A DNA stretch of 31,835 nucleotides from Pelargonium cotyledonis (GCA_036897625.1 JAYMTA010000304.1:1-31835); one strand, 5' to 3'; numbered from the stretch's first letter, positions 12,501-31,560 are shown. Notes: generated from the sequence alone by a model not told the origin. Translations and numbers: made by a program.

Positions 12501-15500
12501 GTCCATGTGAGCCAGTGATTTATTAGTTGATCTTTACTAGATTAATTTGTTCTCATATCACTTACATAGATAAATTATAATTTTTATGCAGTGTCTTAGT
12601 TAATTATTTATATTATTTGTGAATATGCAATAGCACATCAATATTTCATTACATACTCTGCTGGTGATTGAATGAGTTGGAGATCCTCTATAATAGCTGC
12701 TATGATTTTGTCAATTTAAGCAAGTCAAGGCTTAAAAGGATTAGAATGCCAAAAGGTGTTTAAATCTATTTGGCTAATTAGGGGGTCTTAAACTTGTTAA
12801 TGATTACTGATTAAGCTTTTTCGTACAAGTACTCTCTTGCTTTATATTCTGCTGGTGAAAAGTGTTAGAATCTTGTTATTATTTTACTATATACAAATTG
12901 GTGATACAGGGATGAGTTGTTATTATGGACTAACCAAGAATACTGTAGTTCAAATGTTCAATCCATTGAATAAGCTATGTTTTTGTTCTATGAACTTTAA
13001 ACATAAGCTTTTCATGTCTCTTTTTTTAGTAGCTGAACTGTAATACTATCACTGATATGCAGCAAGCTTTGGTTGGTGAAGTCTCAGGAGAAGAGCAGCT
13101 TTTTTCTTCAGGAGATGAAATCAGCGGTCAACTTGATGGTTATTTGAAACTGCTCAAGGTCATCTCTCTCTCTATAACATTTTTCTTATGACATATGTGA
13201 ATAGTTTGTTTTCATAATTTGATGGAAGTTCTTGTCAGTGTTGTCTTGTAGTCTCTTAATACTTTCATGTAGGGGACCCCTACCTAGTTTGGCAGAAGCT
13301 AGGTTGTTGTTGCCTTAATACTTTGTTTTAATTTAACAGGAGCAGTATGGAATTTTGTGCTCTTTTCCAGTAGTAGGAGCAAGTCCTCGTGTACATAGAT
13401 TTCAGGTAATAATTCCATTTGCAGTCATTTGTTGCTTCTACTTATTTGGTCAATTGTTGCTCCTATTTTGTTTGGTCAAATACGGCATGAGTGAAGATTT
13501 GATTTCTTATTGCATGCACGAACTGTAAATAACAATTAAAGTATAGGCTTGGGTGATGCCACCAGAGTTCCATATCTATGAGAATAGAAGTTCTTTATAA
13601 CTTCTTAATATGGTATTTGTGTCATTAAGTAGTATTTGGGTATTTAAAGTTTGGACTCACTATAGGTATTATTATAGTCAAATGTTCAGAGTCTGGGAAA
13701 TAGTTAGCATTTTATTATGATTTATCTGATGTCTGGGAGTTGAAGTGCTGCATGACTGCAGTTATTAATTTACATATGCAAAATGTAGTTGTGGGCAGAT
13801 AGATTTGAATTCAGAAAACCCTATAATTTCTTGAGATTTTATACAGTTCCATCTGAGATAGTATCCATTTCTTCCATGTTCATTATCTGTTGAGTATATC
13901 TATTTTGAGACTTTCAGTTGTAAAGCTAAAGGGTTGAGTGAACCATTGGTTCAAGCAAGTATGGATCAAAGATGTGGTAGGAAACCTACTATTCATTCAG
14001 TTAACCCCCCTTTTGATGCCTCAAGTGCTGAACAGTTGAGTAGTCAAATATCTGTCTATGTCAAATGACTGTAGTAGAATTAGATTCCTAAATTCCCATC
14101 GATAATGATTAAGGTTCCAATGATGAGGTTTAAGATCCATTTAATTTGCTTGTTCCGTGTTGTGGGATATTGGTTTTGGATGATCTTTGTAGGAGATTAA
14201 CATCAAATTAAAAATACCAGAACTGAATTGTAGTTCACACTTCACAAGCTTAAAAGATATTTTCCTTGCCTCAACACTGTCGAAATGTTTAATTTTTAAT
14301 TTATGTGGAAGACATACCTGATGACAAGAAGGTGAAGTGTGGTATGGGATCATGTGTTTCTAATTCATTCAACAAAAGCTAGGTCACAAATCTTTGCTGA
14401 AGTGTGGTATGAGATCTTAGTATCATATTATCAGATTTTCATCTAGCCTCTAGTAGTCAATGTCATATAGGCATAGAGTTTCTGGTTGAATGTGAGAAGA
14501 TTCAAGTGAGTGATGAGTTCAGGGAAGTAGAACCTTTTTATGATGAAGGGAATGGAATCATTAAGACCTAATCTTTGGAGATACTGGGGAGGAATCGCTG
14601 ATTCAAAAGAGCTCATGTTTCCAGAACATGAAGTATGTGAGGACTGATTATGAAATAATATCTTCCACGGTAGATACACTTTTTGCAAAAGGGTTCGTGG
14701 GTTGATAGTTGACTGGTTGTTGTGAGAATTCGGTTTCATCTGTTGCATGGGATGTCAAGCTAAAAGCCAAAGCATCCAAACCTCACAAACTTGATTCAAA
14801 GGAGAGCATTTATGGATAATTAACGCAAGTTTCATTTTCAACTGTAAAGAAAAAGACACGTTGATGGTGCTGGATGGATGCAATTATTTAGTTTTTGTAT
14901 GCTGTTAGGAACACCGAGACAATACCAAAGGAATGTATTAAAAAATATGTTTTCAATCAGGAGGTATATTTACTTGTGCATCTATTATGGCCTTGTAAAA
15001 GAAAACTGTTAGCATTGGGTCATTTATTCTTTTCACTCTTGTTCTCTTAGAACACTCATTTTTAAGTTTAATTCTTTCATGAGAACTTAGGAGCAGTCTG
15101 AAATGAATGCAACTGGTGCTTATCTTTTTCCTTAAATTTCTATTCTCTTCCCATCAGGTTCAAATTCTGTCAGTTGATGCTAAATTTATATCATTGTCAT
15201 GGTTTTGTCCTCTAGGTGCTTGATTCTTTGGTCAGTCTGTTTTGTCGATCAAATATATCAGCAGAGACTCTGTGGGATGGTGGTTGGCTTTTGCGCCAGT
15301 TACTTCCTTATAGTGAAGAAGAGTTTAACCAACATCATCTTAAAATGCTCAAGGTAAATTATTGACGGTACATTAGATACTTGTTATTAGATGTATAATA
15401 GATATTCATGTATGATTTTTTTTATAGATATTGAGCTATCACTGTGAGTATTTTGCAGAAGCAGTATTAATACAAATTCTCAAGTTGCTTTGTTGTCATG

Positions 15501-17894
15501 GAAACTCTCACTGATCTCAGTTATTCTATATGATTTACATTAGCATTACAACAACGATTTATTTTATGTTGGACTTCCATGATAATGAATGTTGAGGGAT
15601 TTTGTCTTTTGTTTCCCAACTGAATAATAGTTGTTTCTATGATTCGATTACATACAGCTCTTGTAATTACACCATCCCTTGACAAAAAACATGTTAGGCA
15701 AGTGAGATGTGATTGGCTATTATTGTCTTTTTATATTCAAGTCACGTCCATTAATTATTACATTTATCATATTTCAAAAACACATGTTTAATTTTCCATT
15801 ACTCAAAATTTTTTTCTATGTTCTGATTGTTGTGATGTTTGCATTATTAGTTCTTATCACATTTCTGCATTTTTTGCTATCTATAGGGGGTGGCATAAGT
15901 GATACTAAGAGAGTAAGAATAAATAACTGTTTATGATTTATGTATTGTAGTTCACTTTAGATAAAAATGGTTGCTAATCTTATTTATGGTTTACCTCAGT
16001 TAACCTAGAATGAACTATTTGGTGGCATATAAGCATTGAACATTCTCACTGACCTATGAAAATTTTGAACATATAGTGTTGCTCAGCAAGTAGCTTATTA
16101 TATCAAATTTATGGTACTAGACAGTTCGCATGTTGTGTATGTGCTCTTGCCTCTTGGTGTCTTTCTTTATACTTCCTTTTTTGAGCAATTGTTCTTTTTT
16201 AATTAGTGATTTCTATTGTGTGCAGGTCTCATACAAGAACTGTACCAGCGCGCTTGTAAAGGAGATCAGAGGAATTTGGCCCGATTTACTTGTAACTGTC
16301 ATTTGTGATGAGTGGAAGAAGTGCAAAAGAGGTATGTCACTTTAAATATTGTATTGCAGTTTGAGTTGGTGCATTAAGTTAACCACTGATGGTTGGAGCT
16401 ACAAATTTTTCTCGTCTAGCGATTGAGGCATCATCTCCCAGGAAAGAGCCCAAGTCCATGCTCTTGCCGTCATTGAAGTCCTCTACTGAAGGTAAAATTT
16501 GGCACTTGAGGTCTAGATTGATAATCTTTTACTCTACTTTTAGTTAACATGACTTCGATTAATATACTTTTCTATCAGAGGCTCTGGTGGATTCATCATT
16601 TACTTCTGGTGAAAGAATGTTGGAGTTAGTGAAGGTGTGTTTGTACTCTTTTAGCTTTGTTCTTGTATATAACATTGTTGAAGTAGCTCCCTTCCAGCGC
16701 TTCTCACATTATCTGTTACTAATCTGAGATATTTGGCTTTTCCAAAACTCCATGGACAAGCGGAAGGGAAACGTTATGAGCTACCCCACTCAGACCAAGA
16801 CAATAACTTTTATTTGTTCTCTTTATTCAGGTGTTTGTGCTACTTCATCAACTTCAAATTTTCTCCCAGGGTAGAACTTTGCCTGAGCAACCTCCTGTTC
16901 ATCCTCCAGTTGATGTGCCTGGCAACTCACGTTCATCAACTGCAGGCGTGGATGTTTCAGGACCAAAGCCAGGCACCGAGTTAAGACTAGGTCAGTTTTC
17001 TATCTTGCATTTGTTTTTACCCTTGTAAGTGGAGATTATCTTTTATTTCCTTTTTAAAAGTTCAATTATTTAGTTAACTGTTAAAAGTATTTATGGTTGA
17101 ATGACCCTGCTCGCTACCATATGCAGTTGATGCAGTGCCTTGTAGAATTGCATTTGAAAGGGGTAAAGAACGCCATTTTTTCTTCCTGGCAATTTCTCGG
17201 GGAACATCTGGATGGATTGTTCTTGTCGAAGAATTACCTCTGAAGCAGCATCATGGAGTAGTTCGTGTTGCCGCACCATTGGCAGGCTCCAATGTATGTA
17301 TGGCTGAAGTGCCTTCTAGTTTCTCCTTTCTTTTGAAATGCACCACTTGAGAAAAGAATATTATAGCACACGTACTATTTGTCGACCATATTTTCAATTG
17401 ATTACTGCATTGCCCATTCACATTTAAAATAGAGCCTAGAAACAAATAATATTGTGCTAATTGTTTGTTAGAGCTTTTACTATTATTCTTTGTGGAATGT
17501 TTTTTCCCCCTTTTTTCAAGTGAGATTTCCTTGGAAAGAGAATAATCTTAACTTGTTCCTCCAGCCCAGAATCGATGATAAGCACCCAAAATGGTTGCAT
17601 TTGCGAATCCGTCCATCTACTCTTCCATTTGTGGATCCTGCCAAGTCTGTTGGATATGGGAGATCAAAGAAAAAAGCTCTAGTTGATGGGAGATGGACCC
17701 TAGCATTTAGAGATGAGCAATCTTGCAGTTCTGCCTTGACTATGGTCCTCGAGGAGATTGATATGCAACGCAATGAGGTCGAGAGAAGACTAAAACCTTT
17801 GTTTGACCTTGAAGGAGATGTAGATATTTCAAACAACTCTCTTCGTGCACGGGAAGCTTCCTTTTCAAGTGCACATCCTTCTAATTCATTGTAA
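6110..17894 (+). CDS. TT9: TRANSPARENT TESTA 9 / GFS9 protein (CLEC16A family, FPL domain)
   Basis: Plant homologue of animal CLEC16A. In Arabidopsis, TT9/GFS9 is a peripheral Golgi-associated factor needed for vacuolar trafficking and flavonoid accumulation in seed coats. Exons: 6110-6162, 7008-7059, 7189-7265, 7347-7480, 7580-7676, 7772-7829, 9934-10042, 10151-10274, 10359-10545, 10679-11004, 12260-12348, 12426-12496, 13063-13158, 13340-13405, 15216-15353, 16226-16331, 16420-16491, 16579-16634, 16831-16990, 17127-17293, 17565-17894. Total 2568 nt, 855 aa, close to known plant TT9 lengths. The start gives MWLPFWRSRSRFSLDELR, the family N-terminus. The FPL domain spans about residues 36-195, with the SFPL motif at 162-165. 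A serine-rich linker follows near 340-400. The C-terminal CLEC16A/TT9 domain includes VRVAAPLAGSN and WLHLRIRPS. No signal peptide or clear membrane segment is seen. The last exon acceptor (CCTCCAG at 17564) was chosen because it continues the family sequence. Termination at 17892-17894 is direct; a further spliced exon is possible but not needed. Confidence 0.93.
6163..7007 (+). other. First TT9 intron, nothing else seen
   Basis: A long first intron (GTTTCA to TCTGCAG) that is T-rich. First introns of plant housekeeping genes often help expression, but no specific element was recognised. Confidence 0.75.
8700..8800 (+). repeat. Possible tRNA-derived SINE remnant
   Basis: TGGCATCACAGTGG at 8707-8720 resembles a pol III A box and GGTTTGAATGT at 8780-8790 resembles a B box, about 60 bp apart as in tRNA-derived SINEs. 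Neither box is perfect and no poly-T or A tail end was defined, so this is a tentative call. Confidence 0.35.
9520..9572 (+). repeat. TTA/TTTA microsatellite
   Basis: Roughly ten TTA units followed by TTTA units lie deep in TT9 intron 6. It is far from any exon and is likely to be length-variable. Confidence 0.85.
11005..12259 (+). other. TT9 intron 10, nothing else seen
   Basis: AT-rich intron (GTAACT to CTGTGCAG) with no recognised repeat or RNA gene. Open frames in it are short and unrelated to known proteins. Confidence 0.75.
12497..13062 (+). other. TT9 intron 12, nothing else seen
   Basis: AT-rich intron from GTATGT to ATATGCAG. No other feature was recognised. Confidence 0.75.
13406..15215 (+). 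other. TT9 intron 14, long, unclassified content
   Basis: This 1.8-kb intron has a moderately less AT-rich centre (about 13920-14860) with minus-strand frames of 70 and 101 codons that resemble no family I recognise. A 19-base phrase beginning TGAAGTGTGGTATG occurs at 14333 and again at 14398 with one mismatch. It may be an old insertion, but no ends were found. Confidence 0.6.
15354..16225 (+). other. TT9 intron 15, nothing else seen
   Basis: T-rich intron from GTAAAT to TGTGCAG. No repeat or gene was recognised. Confidence 0.75.
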
Positions 17895-18779
17895 GTTCTA
17901 AATGGCTTGAGTTTTCCAATAATCGTTTGCTCTACGTTTGGGGTGGGAAGTAATATATTTAGTCACCTTTTTGTAAATGTTGATTAGGCAAGCCTTAGAC
18001 ATACCCGGAAATGTAGATTAGATCCCCCAGTGGCATTTTTTTTCATCTTCTTTTGTATACTAGATTGATTACCTTGCGAGATCTCTGTAAGTTCATTGAT
18101 TTTTACATCTCATTCTTTAACAGCTCTAACCTAGGTTTTCACTAATTTGTAATATGGTAGCATCATTGTATATTTAAGAGGCTATCCTGTATAGTAAATT
18201 TATAGTCTTTTTGACTCTTTTGATCATCTATTATGATTATCTATTGATTGCCTCGAGCCTAAACCATCATTGGGGAATTTTAATGGCTTCAACTACAATC
18301 ATAGAATCACTAATCGTGTAGTGTAATTGTCTTTTCGGATGATAATTATATCCTTGTGGTTAATTTCCGTTTTTATTGCTAGTGTAGTTGATGGTTATAA
18401 TTATATTCAAGTTTAGTAGTGTGTGAATTGTTGGAGGGACAATGCCATGCCTAAAAGGTGCTCGATGAGACAAAAGGAGAGTTGCATGAAAGTTTGAATG
18501 TGACGTGCTTAGGACGATATGGGATGCGAAGTATATAAATTTTCATGTTCGTCTATTATAAATAAGCCTAACCATGGTATTTATTTTTTCTTTTTCTGCA
18601 TTTGTATGTAAGGCTTGATTCGAAATATGTGCCCACAAAGTAAGTGATAAATGCTAGCATTTGGGGATTTAACTACATTCTTTGTTAAAAAAACAAAAAA
18701 CTTATATCATCGTAATAAGAAACTAGCATTAACATCTTAAAGAAAACGTCATTCAACTTGTTAATTCTTTATTTTATTT

Positions 18780-18890
18780 TGGTGAAAACCTCAAATTGAT
18801 TCTTGAACTTTCATGTTTCGATCTGATTTGTAATTTTGTAAAAACCCCAATTTTGGTCCTAAAACTTTCATGGGATCAAATTGGAGCTTT
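18780..18890. repeat. Imperfect duplicated phrase of dispersed-repeat type
   Basis: Two imperfect copies, each about 50 bp, run from GAAAACCTCAAATTGATTC and from AAAAACCCCAATTTTGGTCC and both end in a ...CTTTCATG phrase. Such wording is common in dispersed plant intergenic repeats. Family is not identified. Confidence 0.4.
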
Positions 18891-19059
18891 TCCCTTTTAT
18901 TTTTGTTCCATATTTTTCTTGTGTTGTCTTTGTTATTGCCGACTTCTTTTCTACTTCTCTTTTTTTTTTTTTTTGTCTCATGAGTGAAATGAGACTTAAT
19001 TGATACATGCGATGACAAAGATGTCATGCAACACAAATGTGCTTTTGTTGTTTGCTGTA

Positions 19060-19115
19060 CTTTTTCTTGTAATCTTGTTGTAATGAATATAAGTATTTAT
19101 TGCCGATAAAAAAAG
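19060..19115 (+). mobile_element. Possible LINE 3' end with A tail
   Basis: TTATTGCCGATAAAAAAAG near 19097-19115 follows a T-rich stretch with a TAATGAATAT block. Many plant L1-type LINEs end in a similar TTGCCGA phrase before the A tail. No reverse transcriptase sequence is adjacent, so the call is tentative. Confidence 0.3.
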
Positions 19116-19454
19116 AACGGCGCTTTGGGGTTTTACTTCACTTCCAGGCAGATGGTTCAAACAATAGAATCACTTGATAGCTTAACAATGTCAAATACAA
19201 CAACCAAGCTACACAAAACTGGTCCCGTCTTTTCTACCACATTGCTTTCTCCATCCACAACCGTTCGTTTGGTTTATGCTCTGCTCATTCATTCTCTTGG
19301 TCACCAACATGCATGCATATTAATTCTCGAAATCCGTGTTGTCCTCGATTAGTTCCATCAACTAATTTGGTGGAACACGTGAAATAATGGTCTATAATCT
19401 ATATATGTGGAAAGAATAATGTGAACTAAGGTAAAGATTTCCTAGAATGGGAGG

Positions 19455-27590
<8,136 letters not shown>

Positions 27591-27685
27591 TTGAGAAAGA
27601 GTGAGATCAAATAATTGAGAAGAGAAGGAAATAGGAGTGGGAATGGAAATGGAAATGAGAAGAGTGGTTACTGATTGTTGTTTTT

Positions 27686-27763
27686 TCATGAAGAAAAAGA
27701 GTAATATTGTTTCTGTGAATCAATGCATGAAGGGTTGAAGCTACTGAAGAAGAAGAGAGGCAT
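27686..27763 (-). promoter_or_regulatory. Upstream ORF (25 codons) overlapping an upstream in-frame ATG of the mannosidase gene
   Basis: The minus-strand ATG at 27763 opens a 25-codon frame beginning MPLFFFSS whose TGA (27688-27686) overlaps the ATG at 27689 as ATGA. The ATG at 27689 is in frame with the mannosidase start at 27590 and would add 33 residues. The role depends on where transcription starts, which is not known. Confidence 0.45.
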
Positions 27764-28500
27764 TTCTCGAACACTGAACACAGCTACGCACTCAGGACAT
27801 TAATATCACAGACGAAAAGTCAGCTGGAAAATAGGATAAAATTGTAATGGATGCATGCACCGTCCATTTTGTTCCGGTTTATTTTACTGACAGAATTCGT
27901 TAACGTGACATTTTAAAATTTTTTATTTTTTATTTTCAAAACAAAGTTCAAGACATAATTTAAGTAACCACACAAAATTAAATCCAATTGTAATTCCAAA
28001 CGCTTTACCATTTTCTTTATTGGGAACTTTTTTGTCTCTTTGGAGTCAACTAGTAGGAAATGTAAGAAACAATGAGAACAAAAAAGAGTGAAAAAAAACA
28101 ACTCGACTCTTTTTCCTACCTATCCATTGTTTTCGCCCTACAATTCACATAATCACATTGGTACGGCGTTGGAAAGACGAGAGGAGAAGGGGTGGATTGA
28201 CCAGGAAAGATATTTGAATTAGATACATTATAATTTTATAGTTTAAAATGACTTGATTTGTCCAGTCCAAATTGACTAATCAAATTCAATTTGAAATCGA
28301 TTGGGTTGAATTGGATGTCAAGTCCCCGCCTATTTAGATTCAAATTACCAACTTGGGTTACTAAAATCTATCAACTAACATATGGACAATACATTTGCAA
28401 ATAGTATGGATAACAATTACACCAGAATCTGACAGCAGAAATGAAAATTTTATTTAGAAGAATGGGCATGAATGTATAGAGAACTTTTCTCAATCTTCAA

Positions 28501-28550
28501 ATGGGGACGGGGATGGGGACGGAGAGACTATTCCCCACCCCACTCCGCCA
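28501..28550. repeat. G-rich hairpin / incomplete G-quadruplex motif
   Basis: Three GGGG runs (28503, 28509, 28515) and a GG run are followed by CCCCACCCC, which can pair with GGGGATGGGG. The block stands out from the AT-rich surroundings. Similar G-rich phrases occur in dispersed plant repeats. Confidence 0.5.
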
Positions 28551-29083
28551 CGACTTTATAAGCTCTCAAATTTATTTGTATAAATTTTATAACCGCGTGG
28601 CTATGAAATTTAAAGAGAGAATATAAATCTAATATAGAGTGAGAGATGTATTCAGAATATTTATTCACTGGGGGCAAAACTACATGGTAATGATAAAAAT
28701 TAAATAAATTAATATGACATATTAAAAAAACAAATATTTAGTGGGGCAAAATTTGATAAAAATAAAAATCAATAAAAATACTCTTCCTAGATCTGTCCGA
28801 GTCATAGACCACTTTTTCTACTATTGGTTTCATTGACATTGTCAAATGATAATATTTGAAGAAATGAAACAAAGTTTTACAACTACAAAACCAAATATGT
28901 TTTCCAACATATATATGAGTTTGCCTTCCAAGTTCCAAGAGACTGGTCTAGCCAAATCCATTTAACTTACACTATCAAAAGAATATGCTCGACCATTGAT
29001 CATTCCAGTCAACCCAAAATAAACTTGTGTCCAGGACAATATAGACTACAAGTTGAAGTGGAAGGACCTTCAAACATTGCACC

Positions 29084-31291
29084 CTAGCCCTCTTTTAAAT
29101 TGGACAGCCTCTTCTTCAGCACCTCATTCTCCTTCCTCAGTTTCATCATCTTTAACTTGAATGTTTCAAGATGCTGCTTTGAAGATACATCTCGTTGTTG
29201 TTCTACAAGCTTTGTTCTACTAACCAGCACTGCAAAGTTCCACGGATAAAGATTAGGCAGATAGGTACAAGGAAACACATAGTATTCCTATCCATAAATG
29301 TTTTGGGAATATATAGTCTACTCCAAAACTCAAAAGCAGAGCTACAGAGATAAATGTCCAAGCAATAAGAAGATAAAACGTTCATAAGGAATTTGTAGTT
29401 GGTAATTCTGGCAATCCCATATTCCCATCTAAAGTCAACAATCAACATGAGGTAAAACATCTAGTTCTTGGTATAATGTCGTACATTTTAGTCGGATATT
29501 ACTCATTTTAATCCACGAAATCTGGTCTACAAAAGATAAAAGAAATAATTTGAGGTTCAGAGACATGAAAAGAACATACATTCTTTCTCCAAGTTTTGGA
29601 GTTTCTTATTCAACTCATTTTTCTCTTCCTGCTCAAGAAGAAGACAATCCTTCAAATCCTGAATCTGAGGATGATCTGCAACAGAAACAGATGACTTACT
29701 CTTTGTTTATATTTATAAAAAACAGATCTGCAAGCTAATTCATTACAAACTTATTTGAACTCACATTGTGATTCCACATCCAAAAAGAGCTGTTTAGACC
29801 TGTTTGCAATAGCTTGTATATGAGTTTTATGTGCTGCTAAATCTTGACGGAGCTGGCTTATGGTTGCTTCATTTGAGGCCTTTTCATGTAGAAAGCCTCT
29901 ATTTAAATATTTTTATAAAAAAAACTCAGTAAGAGTTCCATACAAACTGGATCCTTCCATAAATGTACTTGAAGGACATTCACCTGATTTGAGCCTCTAG
30001 GTCGTGAATCTTCGTTGTGTAATCTTGCTTGAGCAATTCCATAGTTTTCCTATATTCCTGCTTGCATATTTCCACTTCTCAGCTGTCATGCACATATTTT
30101 ATGAGAAAGCACTTGTAGTATAGTAATCTCTCTTTCACAATAAGCTTTCAGCCCCAATGGACTAAAAGAGACGGGCAATTAAGCCAGGAATTGACTTACA
30201 TCTTCTTTACTCAGATAATCATCACTCATTCTCTTAAGCTGCTCCTCCATGCTCTGGCATTTAGCACGGTGTTGAAGCTGTTATTTAAAAAAAAAAAAAT
30301 GAATAACATGGTTAAAGACAATTAAATAATATCACTCATTCGATTCCCATCATAAGTCACAACTCTGTGAAGTTCATTGTTAATTCTATTCTCACACTTT
30401 TCCACTAATACCTCCCCTTCAGTTTGGGGATAAGAAACAAGAAGGGCTTACAGATAAATCAATGCCTAAAAGAGTTGCACCTGAGCAGCCAAATTGTGTA
30501 GAGATTCTGTGTAACACTTCCTTAGGCGCTCATTGTCTGCAATATATCAAAGAACTTAAGAAGTAGAGTATAAACAGTAGTTGATGAACTTATCAAAATA
30601 CAAATCTCTAACTTAAAGAGATATAGCTATTTTCGTTATTAACAGAAAATTTAATAGATTTCCTGGAAACCAGATAATAGATAGCACAGAATAAATCCAG
30701 AAAAACCCAAATTCATGTGCATGCTCAGAATTTTATACAGTACTATTGTTGCAAAACCCTAACGTATGGATCCAAATATTCCCAAAATTAAATGTAATTT
30801 CCTTTCTATGTGGTCACAGATCACCATCTCTTAAGTCAGCTTTAATCCACATCTTAGTTTATTACACACTTTTTTCTCATAATCTCACAAAAATTAAAAA
30901 ATTATTAACAATGCATACGAATTTGAATGAAAACACAAACCAATTGTCGAACATTACATATATAGATGTATACGCATTAACAATTCAGCTCCAACAACGA
31001 ACTAACCTTGATTGAGATTGTTGCAAGCGATTTCCAGAGCTTCTCGCTTCTTAATTTCCGCAGTCAAATTCGATTTCAGCAAATGAATCTCCGCAATGCC
31101 GTTCTTCGAATCCTAAGAATATTCAGGTAAGAAAAGTTAAAGTTGGTAAGATGAAAAGGCTCCATTTGGTTGCCGAGAAAATGCAGGAAAAAAGAAAAAG
31201 GACTGTTTGGTTAGTGAGAAAAAAAAAAAAAAACCTCGTAAATATGATCGAAACTAGAGAGAAGCAATTGCATTTGTTCGTCGCTCGCCAT
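29084..31291 (-). CDS. At-4/1: Coiled-coil protein At-4/1 homologue
   Basis: Plant-specific, mostly alpha-helical coiled-coil protein. The Arabidopsis member was found as an interactor of a plant virus movement protein and is reported to move within and between cells; its biochemical role is unclear. Exons in gene order: 31235-31291, 31007-31112, 30481-30536, 30200-30277, 29984-30057, 29765-29898, 29580-29675, 29084-29229 (stop at 29086-29084). Total 747 nt, 248 aa, almost exactly the known length of 247. Recognised blocks include DEQMQLLLSSFDHIYE at the N-terminus, NERLRKCYTESLHNLAAQ, IQDLKDCLLLEQEEKNELNK and LKMMKLRKENEVLKKRLS at the C-terminus. Heptad patterns run through nearly the whole chain, and there is no signal peptide or membrane segment. 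Exon 5 has a NAGNAG acceptor, so a Gln may be added at residue 100. The first donor is GAG/GTTTTT followed by a long T run, an unusual context, but the E/D junction fits the family. Confidence 0.92.
30537..31006 (-). other. At-4/1 intron 2, nothing else seen
   Basis: AT-rich intron (GTTAGT to ATTGCAG on the minus strand) with no other recognised feature. Confidence 0.75.
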
Positions 31292-31389
31292 TTCTCGACG
31301 ACCTCTTTGATCTTTCTCGCTGCGCTGCTCCGATTCTTCAGTCTCTAGTTTTTTTATTACTCCTAAAAAGGAGTATTATTATTTTTTTT

Positions 31390-31560
31390 TGGAGAAAGAT
31401 ATTTTCCGGTCACTGAACTATATCATTTATATAGCTCGTGTTCCTGAACTTTATTCTGTGCTTTCACAGTTCGGCTTCTTTCATTTTATTTCACAAAGGT
31501 GACGTTTTTTAATTAATTATGCTAACATGACATTTTTTGGTAATAAAAAAATAATTTTTA
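31390..31560. repeat. Dispersed plant intergenic repeat fragment
   Basis: The stretch contains CGGTCACTGAACT, then TTCCTGAACTTTATT, a CACAGTTCGG phrase and CACAAAGGTGACG. This succession of GAACT phrases is typical of repeats scattered near plant genes. The element class is not determined. Confidence 0.45.

Larger units (their letters stand above)
17895..19454. other. Spacer between convergent TT9 and mannosidase genes
   Basis: It contains the 3' UTRs of both genes. A TTGTAAATGTTG stretch at 17971-17982 resembles a plant far-upstream polyadenylation element for TT9. A repeat-like zone at about 18780-18890 has two imperfect copies of a phrase ending in GAACTTTCATG / AAACTTTCATG. Near 19060-19113 a TTATTGCCGAT stretch runs into an A tract, resembling a plant LINE 3' end. 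No gene was recognised. Confidence 0.65.
27591..29083. other. Spacer between At-4/1 and the mannosidase gene, including its promoter
   Basis: The part up to about 27800 is the mannosidase leader, with an upstream ORF and an in-frame upstream ATG. The rest is AT-rich, with a G-rich hairpin at 28501-28550 and a palindrome-like patch near 28250-28325 (GACTTGA ... TCAAGTC). No gene was recognised. No TATA box could be fixed with confidence. Confidence 0.65.

Noticed and set aside
14333..14416. 19-base phrase repeated with one mismatch, 65 bp apart
   Set aside because: It is an isolated pair with no larger repeat structure around it, most likely trivial.
14141..14748. Minus-strand frames of 70 and 101 codons in TT9 intron 14
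   Set aside because: No recognisable domain is present and they could not be joined into a larger product.
16733..16800. Less AT-rich, exon-like stretch in TT9 intron 18
   Set aside because: Including it would interrupt the conserved junction LELVK-VFVLLHQLQ, and the frame through it is not supported by the family.
17490..17564. Extending the last TT9 exon upstream to include the residues VRFPWKENNLNLFLQ
   Set aside because: There is no AG in the right frame for this with the donor at 17294. The acceptor CCTCCAG at 17564 joins GSN directly to PRIDDKHPKW, which fits the family.
27591..27689. 33-residue N-terminal extension of the mannosidase as the main start
   Set aside because: MNS1/MNS2 proteins begin at the equivalent of MAKIRS. 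The extension is serine-rich and unfamiliar, so I kept it only as a finding.
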